Assembly (NCBI RefSeq): GCF_900105195.1
Contig: NZ_FNRX01000002.1
Coordinates: 744,001-808,000, forward strand
Source of the DNA: Rhodococcus pyridinivorans
GTDB taxonomy: Bacteria; Actinomycetota; Actinomycetes; Mycobacteriales; Mycobacteriaceae
DNA length: 64,000 bases
Reading direction: 5' to 3'
The notes under the pieces were generated by a model. That model made no database searches, was not told the origin of the DNA, and worked only from the letters and a program-made list of their open reading frames with translations. Both the position numbers and the translations under genes were made by a program. Shown one piece after another: positions 16,746 to 26,974 of the stretch. The first letter of the stretch is position 1. Each line of letters begins with the position of its first letter.

Positions 16746-17991
16746 CAATGCGCTCCCCGGCCGGGACCAGCTGGTCCAGTGCGATCTCGAAGGCGGTCGC
16801 GGCGAGCCCGGTGAGCTCGGTCGACCGGTCGTGGCAGCGGCGCAGTGCCGTCTCGATGGTGGTGGACACATCGCCGAAGATGGCGGCGTCGGAGACCTCC
16901 ACGTCGCCCTCCATGAGCTGGGCGAAGGCCCGGGCCATACCGCAGTTGGCGATGAAGTCGGGGATCACGGCGACGGACTTGTCGGCGTGCTCGTAGGTGG
17001 GGCCGTAGAAGATCTCGTCGTCGGCGAACGGAACGTTGGCGCCGGAGGCGATCGACTCGAGTCCCGCGGCGACCATGCGGTCGACCTGCTCGCGAGTGAC
17101 GAGGCGGCTCGCGGCGCAGGGGAGGAAGATCTCGGCTCCGAGATCCCAGATGCGGGCGTTCACCTCGTCGAAGGGGATCATGCGGTCGCTGTGCAGGGCG
17201 TTACCGTCGCGCTCGAGCAGCAGGGTGCGGACCTCGTCGAAGGAGAGACCCTCGGGTGCGAGGATGCCGCCGTCGCGGTCGATGATGCCCACGATCGAGG
17301 CGCCGGCCTGGGCGAGATAGTAGGCAGCAGCGGCGCCGACGTTGCCCCAGCCCTGCACCACGACGCGTTTGCCGGCGAGGTCGGTGCCCCGATAGACGAG
17401 CTGGTGGTGACGGACCGACTCGGCGACGCCGTAACCGGTGATCAGATCGGCGACAGTGTATTTCGTGCTGGTGGCAGGGGTGAACCGCGCGTCCTCGACA
17501 ACCTTCGCGACGCCGAGTCGCAGCTGGCCCACCCGCTGGATGCGCTGGCGCTCGTCCTTGCCGAAGTGTCCGTTGACGACACCTTCCTGCGGGTGCCACA
17601 GGCCGTTGGACTCGGTGAGGGGAACGACCTCGTTCATCTCGTCGACGTTGAGGTCGCCGCCGGTGCCGTAGTAGGCACGCAGCAGGGGAGTGACGGCCGC
17701 GAACCAGCGGCGCAGCACGCCTTCCTTGCGGGGGTCGGACGGATCGAAATCGATGCCGGACTTGGCACCGCCGATCGCAGGTCCGGAGACGGTGAACTTG
17801 ATCTCCATGGTCTTCGCCAGCGACTCGACCTCGCGCCGGTCGAGGCCGCGGCGCATGCGGGTGCCGCCGCCGGCCGCGCCGCCCCGCAGCGAGTTGATGA
17901 CGACCCAGCCCCGGGCGGTGGTCTCGGTGTCGTGCCACTCGAAGACGATCTCGGGGGCTTTTTCTTCGAATCGCGTCAGCAGGTTCTTCAT
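16738..17991 (-). CDS. Glu/Leu/Phe/Val dehydrogenase family enzyme
   Basis: A 417-residue NAD(P)-dependent amino acid dehydrogenase, which deaminates an amino acid to its 2-oxo acid. The substrate-binding glycine-rich segment is GPAIGGAKSGIDFDPSDPRK with the catalytic Lys, and the catalytic Asp lies in GTGGDLNVDEMNEVV. The Rossmann motif is VVVQGWGNVGAAAAYYLAQA. The ATG at 17991 fits homologues better than a TTG 27 bases upstream. It is followed by an overlapping permease gene and preceded by an Lrp gene on the same strand. The substrate (Glu versus Leu, Phe or Val) cannot be settled by eye. Confidence 0.92.
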   Translation of the reverse strand: MKNLLTRFEEKAPEIVFEWHDTETTARGWVVINSLRGGAAGGGTRMRRGLDRREVESLAKTMEIKFTVSGPAIGGAKSGIDFDPSDPRKEGVLRRWFAAVTPLLRAYYGTGGDLNVDEMNEVVPLTESNGLWHPQEGVVNGHFGKDERQRIQRVGQLRLGVAKVVEDARFTPATSTKYTVADLITGYGVAESVRHHQLVYRGTDLAGKRVVVQGWGNVGAAAAYYLAQAGASIVGIIDRDGGILAPEGLSFDEVRTLLLERDGNALHSDRMIPFDEVNARIWDLGAEIFLPCAASRLVTREQVDRMVAAGLESIASGANVPFADDEIFYGPTYEHADKSVAVIPDFIANCGMARAFAQLMEGDVEVSDAAIFGDVSTTIETALRRCHDRSTELTGLAATAFEIALDQLVPAGERIDD

Positions 17992-18132
17992 GGCGAAAGA
18001 CTGTGACGTCAGTAACAAATGCTGCGCAACTGTGCTTCATCGAACTGTGCAGCGTGCGGAGGGTCCGGATGCCCGAAGCGCTTTTTTCTGTGCAATCCGG
18101 CTAGTCGGAGACGGATTGTGGACGTGGTCGGT

Positions 18133-18642
18133 TCAGCGGCGGTAGGCCGGTGCCTTCGCGGATCGTTCCGGCTCGAGGGTGCGCAGCAGCGGCATCGCCC
18201 GGTAGTGCACCACTTCCGACAGCACCATCACACTCGTGGACCGCGCGACGATCGAGGAGCGGTTCAGCTCGATGAGGGTCTGCTGGAGACCGAGGTGTGA
18301 TTCGGCTCCGATGCGGCACAGGACGTCGCCCGCGCCGGTGGTGGCGAACGCCTCGAGGACACCGGGGATGCCTTCGAGGACCTCGGTGACGTCTTCGAGC
18401 GCGCCCTGCACGATCTCCATCGTCACGAACGCCTGCACTTCGAAACCTGCTGCGGCGAGGTTGATCCGGGGTTCGTAGCCGGCGATGACCCCGGTGTCCT
18501 CGAGGCGTCGCAGGCGGGCCGAGACGGTGGCGCGCGCGACCTTCAATCGACGGGACAACTCGAGCGCGCCGATCTTCGGGTCGGCGTGCAGGGCCTCGAG
18601 GAGGGCGAAATCCAATTCGTCCAGCTGCACAGGCTCGCGCAT
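18133..18642 (-). CDS. Lrp/AsnC family transcriptional regulator
   Basis: A 169-residue feast/famine regulator: N-terminal winged HTH (LDELDFALLEALHADPKIGA, SRRLKVARATVSARLRRLED) and C-terminal RAM/AsnC ligand domain (EAFATTGAGDVLCRIGAESH). It is upstream of the amino-acid dehydrogenase and divergent from HPPD, so it may control both amino-acid deamination and tyrosine degradation in response to an aromatic amino acid. Confidence 0.93.
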   Translation of the reverse strand: MREPVQLDELDFALLEALHADPKIGALELSRRLKVARATVSARLRRLEDTGVIAGYEPRINLAAAGFEVQAFVTMEIVQGALEDVTEVLEGIPGVLEAFATTGAGDVLCRIGAESHLGLQQTLIELNRSSIVARSTSVMVLSEVVHYRAMPLLRTLEPERSAKAPAYRR

Positions 18643-18780
18643 CGCGGTTCCTTCCCATCGAGCGCCGAAAACTAGTCCGATTGTATAGGTGAGTGTGCAG
18701 ATTCCGGCGAATTCCAGTCAGTCGGGCCAGTTGCCGAAGGCGACGTTGCGTCGAACCGACGGGTGGGTTTCTCCTGGTGA

Positions 18781-20034
<1,254 letters not shown>

Positions 20035-20042
20035 GTCCGATC

Positions 20043-20483
20043 CTAGACGAGCTGACCGAGCCGCGTGCGCAACGCGTGCTCGGTCTGCCGGATCGCCGTT
20101 CCCACAATCGGTTCGATAAGCATGCCGAGTGTGCGGCCGGCGATCCCGCCGGGCAGTCGGTAGCCGAAGTCGACGTCGAGCCGCGTCGCGTCGCCGAGGT
20201 CCGTGAAGGTCCATGACGACGCGGCGCGGAATCCGGCGATCGAGTCGAGGACGATCACGCGATTGCGTTCCCATTCGACGACTTCCACGCGCGAGTCGAG
20301 ATCCTTGGGGCCGATCCGCATGGTCGAGTCGTAGATGGCACCAAGGCCGGAGACCTGCTCGCTCACGGGTTGGAAGCGGGCCACCCCGAACATCCAGTCG
20401 GGGACGTTCCGGTAGTCGTCGACGTAGGTGAACGCGAGGTCGATAGGGATGTCTGCGACGGCGCTGTGGCGGACGTGAATCAT
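20043..20483 (-). CDS. SRPBCC family protein
   Basis: A 146-residue START/Bet v1-type ligand-binding fold. The pattern is VRHSAVADIPIDLAFTYVDD, then YRNVPDWMFGVARFQPV, a central sheet, and a long C-terminal helix ending IRQTEHALRTRLGQLV. It is convergent with HPPD (8 bases apart). It probably binds a hydrophobic small molecule or acts as a cyclase or aromatase. No specific role can be assigned. Confidence 0.88.
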   Translation of the reverse strand: MIHVRHSAVADIPIDLAFTYVDDYRNVPDWMFGVARFQPVSEQVSGLGAIYDSTMRIGPKDLDSRVEVVEWERNRVIVLDSIAGFRAASSWTFTDLGDATRLDVDFGYRLPGGIAGRTLGMLIEPIVGTAIRQTEHALRTRLGQLV

Positions 20484-20633
20484 GGCTGGAGCCCTTCACG
20501 AGAAGTTGTCTGTTACCGAATGTAGCGGGTAACTGCCCGCTGTGGAAGAGGTCAGAACCCGTTGCTCTAACGTCCGATAAGTGTTTGAATGCCGTGACGC
20601 ACATCACACACACTTTCGGTTCAGGAGGCTCGG

Positions 20634-21761
20634 GTGAAGACGAAGGCAGCAGTCGTCAAGGGAATCAACCAGCCGTGGGAGATCGAGGAGATCGATCTCG
20701 GCGATCCCGTCGCAGGTGAGGTGCAGATCCGCCTCGCGGCCTCGGGTCTGTGCCATTCCGACGAGCATCTGCGCTCGGGGGCGACACCGCTTCCGTCCTT
20801 CCCGGTCCTCGGTGGTCACGAGGGCGCGGGCGTGGTCACCAAGGTGGGTCCGGGAGTGCGGGGTCTCGAGGAGGGCGACCACGTCGTCCTCGCGTTCATC
20901 CCCGCCTGCGGCCGCTGTCGGGCCTGCGCCAAGGGCATGCAGAACATCTGCGACGAGGGTGCCGGCCTGCTCACCGGTCAGGCGATCTCCGACAAGACCT
21001 ACCGCGCGACGCTGAACGGCGACCCGGTGCTGCAGATGTGCCTGCTCGGCACGTTCGCGCCGTACGTCACGGTCAACGAGGCGTCGGTCATCAAGATCGA
21101 GAAGGACATCCCGCTCGAGAAGGCGGCCCTGCTCGGGTGCGGTGTCGCGACCGGCTGGGGTTCGGCCACCGAGATCGGCGGCACCAAGCTCGGCGACACC
21201 GTAGTCGTCATCGGTGTCGGCGGTGTCGGCATCAACTCCGTCCAGGGAGCGGCGCACGCCGGGGCGCGGTTCGTCGTCGCGATCGACCCGGTCGAGTTCA
21301 AGCGGCAGAAGGCCAAGGAGTTCGGCGCGACGCATGTCTTCGCGTCGATCGAGGAGGCCGCACCGGTGATCGGTGAGATCACGTGGGGTCAGATGGCCAA
21401 CGTCACCGTCATCACCGTCGGCGAGATCACCGGCGACATCATCGGCCCCGCACTGGGTCTCACCGCCAAGGGTGGCCAGGTCGTGGTCGTCGGCATGGGT
21501 CACGCCACCGACTCGCAGGTGACGATGAGCCTGTTCGAGCTGACGCTGCTGCAGAAGCGTCTGCAGGGGGCCATCTTCGGTGGCACCGGCCCGCGCTCGC
21601 AGATCCCCAAGTTGCTCGAGCTGTACCGGAACGGGCAGCTCGACCTCGACAACCTCGTCACCAAGACCTACAAGCTCGAGGACATCAACGAGGGCTACGC
21701 CGACATGCACGCCGGCAAGAACCTCCGCGGTCTCGTCCTCTACGGCGAGGACGACTACTGA
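20634..21761 (+). CDS. NDMA-dependent-type zinc alcohol dehydrogenase
   Basis: A 375-residue medium-chain alcohol dehydrogenase with a GTG start and AGGAGG. The catalytic zinc site includes SGLCHSDEH and GGHEGAGVV. The structural zinc loop has four cysteines (CGRCRACAKGMQNIC). The NAD motif is VVVIGVGGVGINSVQGA. Length and details fit the actinobacterial NDMA-dependent family, which carries a tightly bound nicotinamide cofactor recycled by mycofactocin or an artificial acceptor. It heads a probable operon with TetR, acyl-CoA dehydrogenase, an APH-type kinase and an SDR. Confidence 0.9.
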   Translation: MKTKAAVVKGINQPWEIEEIDLGDPVAGEVQIRLAASGLCHSDEHLRSGATPLPSFPVLGGHEGAGVVTKVGPGVRGLEEGDHVVLAFIPACGRCRACAKGMQNICDEGAGLLTGQAISDKTYRATLNGDPVLQMCLLGTFAPYVTVNEASVIKIEKDIPLEKAALLGCGVATGWGSATEIGGTKLGDTVVVIGVGGVGINSVQGAAHAGARFVVAIDPVEFKRQKAKEFGATHVFASIEEAAPVIGEITWGQMANVTVITVGEITGDIIGPALGLTAKGGQVVVVGMGHATDSQVTMSLFELTLLQKRLQGAIFGGTGPRSQIPKLLELYRNGQLDLDNLVTKTYKLEDINEGYADMHAGKNLRGLVLYGEDDY

Positions 21762-21808
21762 TCCTGTGAGCGCCGACGTCGCCGGAGCCGTCCCTTACGG
21801 TGTTGAGC

Positions 21809-22435
21809 ATGGACACGCGTGAGGATTCGGTTTCCGGCGACGTCGGCTCTTGGCGGGACTACGGCCCGACCGACCTGCCGAAGCCGCTCGCCGCTGCACT
21901 CGAGGCGTTCGCCGAACGCGGTTACGACGGCACGTCCATCCGCGAGGTTGCGTCGCGGTCCGGTCTGTCGGTGCCGGGTCTGTACCACCACTACCCCTCG
22001 AAGCAGGCGCTGCTCGTCTCGCTCACGACCACCGTGCTGCACGACCTGCTCGCCCGCAGCCGGCAGGCGATCGATGAAGCCGGACCCACCCCCTCCGAGA
22101 AGTTCGACGCCGTCGTCGAGTCGCTGCTGCGCTTCCATATGTTCCGCCGCGATCAGGCGTTCGTGGCGTCGACCGAGATGCGCAGCATGGAACCCGAGGC
22201 CCGCCGTGCATTCGTCGCCCTGCGCGACGAGCAGCAGTGCATGATCGACGAGATCGTCGAGGCCGGTGTCGCCGACGGCACCTTCTCCACGCCCTATCCG
22301 AAGGACGCCAGTCGCGCCGTGACGACGATGTGCGTCGCGGTGGCGAGCTGGTACCGGCCCGACGGTTCGTTGTCTCCCGACGAGATCGTGCACCGCTACC
22401 TGCAGGTCGCGCGGAACGCGGTCGGAGCGAAGTAG
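21809..22435 (+). CDS. TetR family transcriptional regulator
   Basis: A 208-residue regulator. The HTH is at residues about 20-65 (ALEAFAERGYDGTSIREVAS RSGLSVPGLYHHYPSKQALL), with a TetR_C-type ligand domain. It begins 47 bases after the alcohol dehydrogenase and is followed 92 bases later by the acyl-CoA dehydrogenase. It probably controls this alcohol/acyl-CoA oxidation operon in response to a CoA thioester or fatty acid (inference). The ATG at 21809 is preferred over a TTG three codons upstream. Confidence 0.92.
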   Translation: MDTREDSVSGDVGSWRDYGPTDLPKPLAAALEAFAERGYDGTSIREVASRSGLSVPGLYHHYPSKQALLVSLTTTVLHDLLARSRQAIDEAGPTPSEKFDAVVESLLRFHMFRRDQAFVASTEMRSMEPEARRAFVALRDEQQCMIDEIVEAGVADGTFSTPYPKDASRAVTTMCVAVASWYRPDGSLSPDEIVHRYLQVARNAVGAK

Positions 22436-22527
22436 CCGACACCCCTTCCGGGCTTGACCCGATGGCGGGGATATGCCACCGTGAACTCGACCGAGCGATC
22501 GATCGGTCGGTACGGAAGGAGCTCAGC

Positions 22528-23739
22528 ATGGCGGTCGACCTGTCCTACTCGGATCACGTCCGGGACCTCATCGCGCGGACCGAGCAGTTCATCCGCGACG
22601 AGGTGCTTCCCGTCGAGGACGCCCACGGTGGCGACATCACCGCGGCCGGTGGCGACGCGATCCGGGCGGATCTGCAGAAGGCCGCCAAGGCTGCCGGTGT
22701 CTTCGCTCCGCACGCGCCCGTCGAATACGGCGGCCACGGCCTGGACATGTCCGACCGCGCCCCGGTCTTCGAGGCGGCCGGCTACTCGCTCTTCGGTCCC
22801 ACCGCGCTCAACATCGCCGCGCCCGACGAGGGCAACGTGCACATGCTCGCGCACATCGCGAGCGACGAGCAGAAGCAGCAGTTCCTCGCGCCCCTCGCCG
22901 CCGGCGACGTGCGCTCGGCCTTCGCGATGACCGAGCCCGCCCCCGGTGCCGGTGCCGATCCCAACGCTCTGAACACGCGCGCCGAGAAGGTCTCCGGTGG
23001 CTGGAAGATCAACGGCCGTAAGCACTTCATCACCGGTGCCGACGGCGCCGGATTCTTCATCATCATGGCCCGCACGTCCGGCGAGCCCGGACAGCGCGGT
23101 GGCGCCACCATGTTCCTCGCCCCCGCCGACACCGCGGGCCTGAAGGTCGGTCGCCACATCAACACCCTCGACCGCTCCATGATCGGTGGTCACTGCGAGG
23201 TCGACTTCGAGGACCTGTTCGTCCCCGACTCCGCCGTGCTCGGCGAGGTCGACCAGGGCTTCGCCTACGCGCAGGTGCGCCTCGGCCCCGCCCGCATGAC
23301 GCACGTGATGCGCTGGCTCGGCGCCGCTCGCCGCGGTCACGACACCGCCGTCCGCTACGTCTCGGAGCGTGAAGGATTCGGCTCCCGCCTCGGCGATCTC
23401 GGCATGATCCAGAAGATGATCGCCGACAACGAGATCGACATCGCCGCGACCCGCGCGCTGCTCGTGCAGGCGTGTTGGGAACTCGACCAGGGTTCGCACG
23501 CCTCGAACGCCACGTCGATCGCCAAGACCTTCGCCGCCGAGGCGATCTTCCGCATCGTCGACCGTTCCGCTCAGATGTGCGGCGGTCTCGGTGTCTCCGA
23601 AGATCTTCCGATCGCACGCCTCACCCGCGAGGTCCGGCCGTTCCGCGTATACGACGGTCCGTCCGAGGTGCACCGCTGGGCCATCGCCAAGCGCGCCGTC
23701 GGTGCCGTTCGCAAGGCGGCCCGCGAGGCCGCGAAATGA
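22528..23739 (+). CDS. Acyl-CoA dehydrogenase
   Basis: A 403-residue flavoenzyme that introduces the alpha-beta double bond into an acyl-CoA. FAD/substrate segments are AFAMTEPAPGAGADPNALNT (normally TEP..GSD, here GAGAD), GGWKINGRKHFITGADGAGF, and the C-terminal QMCGGLGVSEDLPIARL and FRVYDGPSEVHRWAIAK. The catalytic-base position lies in the last segment. AAGGAG precedes the ATG. Its stop overlaps the start of the next gene (ATGA), so the kinase-like gene is co-translated, a pairing found in ACAD10/11-like systems. Confidence 0.94.
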   Translation: MAVDLSYSDHVRDLIARTEQFIRDEVLPVEDAHGGDITAAGGDAIRADLQKAAKAAGVFAPHAPVEYGGHGLDMSDRAPVFEAAGYSLFGPTALNIAAPDEGNVHMLAHIASDEQKQQFLAPLAAGDVRSAFAMTEPAPGAGADPNALNTRAEKVSGGWKINGRKHFITGADGAGFFIIMARTSGEPGQRGGATMFLAPADTAGLKVGRHINTLDRSMIGGHCEVDFEDLFVPDSAVLGEVDQGFAYAQVRLGPARMTHVMRWLGAARRGHDTAVRYVSEREGFGSRLGDLGMIQKMIADNEIDIAATRALLVQACWELDQGSHASNATSIAKTFAAEAIFRIVDRSAQMCGGLGVSEDLPIARLTREVRPFRVYDGPSEVHRWAIAKRAVGAVRKAAREAAK

Positions 23740-24764
23740 CCGCCGTACACGAGGGACTCGATCTTGCCGTTCTCGAGCGTTTCCTCGCCGATTCCGGTGT
23801 GACCGTTCACGGTGAACTTCGGGCGGAGCTCATCTCGGGTGGCAAGTCCAATCTCACCTACGGGTTGCGCGACGAGAAATCCCACTGGGTGCTGCGTCGC
23901 CCCCCGACCACGGGCCTGACCCCGTCTGCGCACGACGTCGCCCGCGAGTTCCGCATCACGTCGGCGCTCAAGGGCACCGGTGTGCCGGTCGCGCCCACCG
24001 TCGCCCAGTGCGAGGATGACTCGGTGATGGGTGCGCCGTTCACCGTCGTCGAGTTCGTCGACGGACGTGTGGTGCGCAGCAAGGCCGACCTCGATGCGCT
24101 CGGCGACGACGAGATCGACCGCTGTGTCGGTGAACTCGTGCGCATCATCGCCGAACTGCACAATGTCGACTTCGAGGCCGTCGGCCTCGGGGGACTGGGC
24201 CGGCCGGACGGCTACGTGACCCGGCAGGTGAAGCTGTGGGCGAGCCAGTGGGGCCGGGTGAAGACCCGGGAACTGCCGGATCTCGAACGGCTGCACGCCG
24301 CGCTCGCCGAGTCGATTCCGGAATCGCCCGCTCCGTCGATCGTCCACGGTGACTACCGTATCGACAACACCATCCTGGACCCGAACGACCCGGCACGCGT
24401 TGTCGCCGTGGTGGACTGGGAACTGTCCACCCTCGGCGACCCGCTCACCGATCTCGCCATGATGTGCGTGTACCGGCATCCGGCACTCGACGACATCCTG
24501 GGCTTCCCGGCGGCATGGTCGAGCGAACGACTGCCGGCGGCGGACGATCTGGTGCAGCGCTACGCCACGGCGTCGGGGCGCGACATCGCCAGCTGGAACT
24601 TCTACATGGGTCTGGCCTACCTCAAGCTCGCCGTCATCGCGGAGGGCATCAACCATCGGTGGCGTGCCGGGGCGACCATCGGCGACGGTTTCGACCGCGC
24701 CGGTGAAGCCGTGCCCGACCTGGTGGCAGCAGGACTCGCAGCACTGAAGGGAGCCCACGCGTGA
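23736..24764 (+). CDS. APH-fold phosphotransferase linked to acyl-CoA dehydrogenase
   Basis: A 342-residue aminoglycoside-phosphotransferase-like kinase. The motifs SGGKSNLTYGLRD, the Brenner motif SIVHGDYRIDNTILD and the metal motif VVDWELSTLGDPLTDLAMM match the ACAD10/ACAD11-type kinases. These phosphorylate 4-hydroxyacyl-CoAs so that the partner acyl-CoA dehydrogenase can eliminate the phosphate. The four-base overlap with the dehydrogenase gene supports this partnership. The role in hydroxy-acyl-CoA breakdown is inference from family and context. Confidence 0.9.
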   Translation: MTAVHEGLDLAVLERFLADSGVTVHGELRAELISGGKSNLTYGLRDEKSHWVLRRPPTTGLTPSAHDVAREFRITSALKGTGVPVAPTVAQCEDDSVMGAPFTVVEFVDGRVVRSKADLDALGDDEIDRCVGELVRIIAELHNVDFEAVGLGGLGRPDGYVTRQVKLWASQWGRVKTRELPDLERLHAALAESIPESPAPSIVHGDYRIDNTILDPNDPARVVAVVDWELSTLGDPLTDLAMMCVYRHPALDDILGFPAAWSSERLPAADDLVQRYATASGRDIASWNFYMGLAYLKLAVIAEGINHRWRAGATIGDGFDRAGEAVPDLVAAGLAALKGAHA

Positions 24765-25495
24765 CCAGCGCGCTCGTGACCGGAGCCTCGAGGGGTATCG
24801 GCCTCGGAATCGCCACCCGTCTCGCCGAACGCGGCTATTCACTGACGATCAGTGCCCGCGGGGCGGAACGCCTCGAGAGTGTCGCCGAGCGTCTACGGGA
24901 GGCGGGTGCGAAGGAGGTACGCGCCGTCGCAGCCGATCTCGCCGATCCGGAAGCCACCGCCCGCGTCGTGGAGACGCATCGCGAGGCGTTCGGTTCCATG
25001 AAGGCGCTGATCCTCAATGCCGGTGTCGGCACGGCAGGCTCGATCGCCGAGTTCCCGGCCCGACGGTTCGACAAGACGGTCGCCGTGAACCTCAACGCTC
25101 CGTTCGCGCTCATCCAGGCGTCGCTGCCGTTGCTGCGCGCCGAGGCGGAGAACGATCCGGCCCGCGGATCGAAGATCGTTGCGCTCTCGTCGATCACAGG
25201 TGTCTACGCCGAGGCCGGTCTCGCCGCCTACGGTGCGACGAAGGCCGCGTTGATCTCCCTGGTCGAGACGCTCAACGCCGAGGAGTCCGGCAACGGCATC
25301 TCCGCGTCGGCGCTCGCACCCGCATACGTCGACACCGACATGTCCGACTGGATCAAGGACAAGATTCCGGCCGAGTCCATGATCGAGGTGAACGACGTCG
25401 TCGAGATCGTCGACGCGCTGCTCAAGCTGTCGTCGCGGGCAGTGGTGCCCAAGCTCGTGCTCAGCCGCGCGGGCGCAGGTCTCTACACCGCCTGA
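24761..25495 (+). CDS. Short-chain dehydrogenase/reductase
   Basis: A 244-residue classical SDR. The NAD(P) motif TGASRGIG is at residues 8-15, NAG at about 88 (LILNAGVGTAG), and the catalytic Ser-Tyr-Lys is in ALSSITGVY ... AAYGATKAAL. The GTG start overlaps the previous stop (GTGA). Last gene of the operon; likely oxidises a hydroxyacyl or alcohol intermediate. Its end is 5 bases from the convergent P450 gene. Confidence 0.92.
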   Translation: MTSALVTGASRGIGLGIATRLAERGYSLTISARGAERLESVAERLREAGAKEVRAVAADLADPEATARVVETHREAFGSMKALILNAGVGTAGSIAEFPARRFDKTVAVNLNAPFALIQASLPLLRAEAENDPARGSKIVALSSITGVYAEAGLAAYGATKAALISLVETLNAEESGNGISASALAPAYVDTDMSDWIKDKIPAESMIEVNDVVEIVDALLKLSSRAVVPKLVLSRAGAGLYTA

Positions 25496-25499
25496 TTCT

Positions 25500-26879
25500 C
25501 TACACGGCCTGACGTTCGGGGTCGGTCGACCGCTGTTTCAGGTCGACCGGCTGGCCGTCGGACGGGAACGGCAGCGACGTGAAGTCGAGCGGGGCGACGT
25601 AGCCGGGGTCGACGTGCCAGTCGAAGCGCAGCAGCAGTTGGTGGACGATCGCTTTGACCTCGACCCCGGCGAAGTGCATGCCGAGGCATTTGTGCACGCC
25701 CCCACCGAACGGCTCCCAGGCGTAGCGGTGCACCTTGTCCTCGCGTCGATGGTCCGCGAAGCGTTCGGGATCGAAACGTTCGGGCTCCGGCCAGTACTCC
25801 GGCATGTGGTGCGTGAAGTGCGGCGCGACAGAGGCATACGTGCCGGCCGGCACGAAATATCCCCGGACCTCGGTGTCGCGCACGGCCCGTCGCGCTAGGA
25901 CCGGGACCGGGGAGACCAGCCGGAGGCATTCCTTCATCACCAGATCGAGGCTGCCGAGCGCGTCGAGATCGGCGTGACTCGGTGCGGCGGTGCCCAGCGC
26001 GAGCGACTCGGCCCGGCACCGGTCCTGCCACTGCGGGTGTTGCCCGAGATACTGCATCATCGTGGAGATCGTGATGGTCGACGTGTCGTGCGCGGCCATC
26101 AGCAGGAAGATCATGTGATCGACGATCTCGTCGTCGCTGAACCGTTGTCCCGCTTCGGATTCGATGTGACACAGCACCGAGAAGAGGTCGTCCGTCTCCC
26201 GCGACCGTCGCGCCGGGAGATAGTGCCGGAAGAAGTCCTCGAGCACTCGGCGTCCGTCGAGTCCGCGTTTCCATCTGGTGCCGGGGACGGGATACCGCAC
26301 GATCGAGGTCGCAGCCTGCACACAGTCGATGAATGCCTTCTTCACCACTTCGATCTCGGCCGGCGTGGAGTCCTCGGCGCCGCCCATGAAGATGTCGGTG
26401 GCAAGATCGAGCGTGAGTGTCTTCAGTGCCGTGTAGGCGCGGAATCCGTCGGTGGGAACCCACTTGTCGAGTTTCTCGGCGATCGACGGATTCATGGCGT
26501 CGACGGTCTTCTCGAGGCGTGACCGGGTGAACGCCTGCTGCATGATGCGGCGGTGCCGGAGATGTTCCTCCGAGTCGAGGAGCATGAGGCCACCGTGGAA
26601 GAACGGCCCGATCAGTGCCGACCAGCCGTCGCCGTTGACGAACGCCCGGTCCTTGTTCTGCAGCACCTCTTGGCATGCGTCGGGTCCGAGAACCGAGATC
26701 CAGCGTCGGCCGGCCGCCGAGAAGCAGGAGACCTCGCCGTATCGGTCCCAGTGCTTCTGCATCATCGCGAGGGGATCGCGGATGTATTCGAGGACGTGCC
26801 CGATGCCGGGTATTCCCGATCGCCCCGGGACCGGGCGCAGATGGGAGTGGGCGGGGGGAACCGCCAGGATTCGGGTCAC
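25500..26879 (-). CDS. Cytochrome P450 (CYP136-like context)
   Basis: A 459-residue soluble P450. The I-helix oxygen-binding segment is LLMAAHDTSTITI, the K-helix ExxR is in KECLRLVSPVP, and the haem loop FGGGVHKCLGMHF carries Cys398. The GTG start follows GGAGG by 6 bases. The neighbourhood (SDR, P450, divergent TetR) resembles mycobacterial Rv3057c-Rv3059, which suggests a CYP136 relative; this is an inference from memory. It probably hydroxylates a lipid or sterol-like molecule. Confidence 0.94.
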   Translation of the reverse strand: MTRILAVPPAHSHLRPVPGRSGIPGIGHVLEYIRDPLAMMQKHWDRYGEVSCFSAAGRRWISVLGPDACQEVLQNKDRAFVNGDGWSALIGPFFHGGLMLLDSEEHLRHRRIMQQAFTRSRLEKTVDAMNPSIAEKLDKWVPTDGFRAYTALKTLTLDLATDIFMGGAEDSTPAEIEVVKKAFIDCVQAATSIVRYPVPGTRWKRGLDGRRVLEDFFRHYLPARRSRETDDLFSVLCHIESEAGQRFSDDEIVDHMIFLLMAAHDTSTITISTMMQYLGQHPQWQDRCRAESLALGTAAPSHADLDALGSLDLVMKECLRLVSPVPVLARRAVRDTEVRGYFVPAGTYASVAPHFTHHMPEYWPEPERFDPERFADHRREDKVHRYAWEPFGGGVHKCLGMHFAGVEVKAIVHQLLLRFDWHVDPGYVAPLDFTSLPFPSDGQPVDLKQRSTDPERQAV

Positions 26880-26902
26880 GATGAACCTCCAGTTCTGCGG
26901 AC

Positions 26903-26926
26903 ATCTGACAGGAACCCCTGTCAGAT
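26903..26926. promoter_or_regulatory. Palindromic operator between P450 and TetR
   Basis: A perfect 10-base inverted repeat, ATCTGACAGG (26903-26912) and CCTGTCAGAT (26917-26926), separated by AACC. It lies 24 bases upstream of the P450 start and 48 bases upstream of the divergent TetR gene, ideal for repression of both. Confidence 0.75.
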
Positions 26927-26974
26927 TGGGGTGTAGTCTGCGTCACATCGATCGGGTCTGTCAAGATCGGTCCC

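Noticed and set aside
14505..16814. 769-codon plus-strand frame with Gly/Ala repeats at its end
   Set aside because: It overlaps the VOC protein in another frame and is antisense to the permease; the repeats are just the permease minisatellite read backwards.
18004..18011. TGACGTCA palindrome before the amino-acid dehydrogenase
   Set aside because: An 8-base palindrome alone is expected by chance; no second copy near the Lrp-controlled genes.
25481..25512. Near-identical 15-mers CTCTACAC(C/G)GCCTGA at the ends of the SDR and P450 genes
   Set aside because: Short duplicated stop regions of convergent genes; too small to be an attachment site or mobile-element trace.
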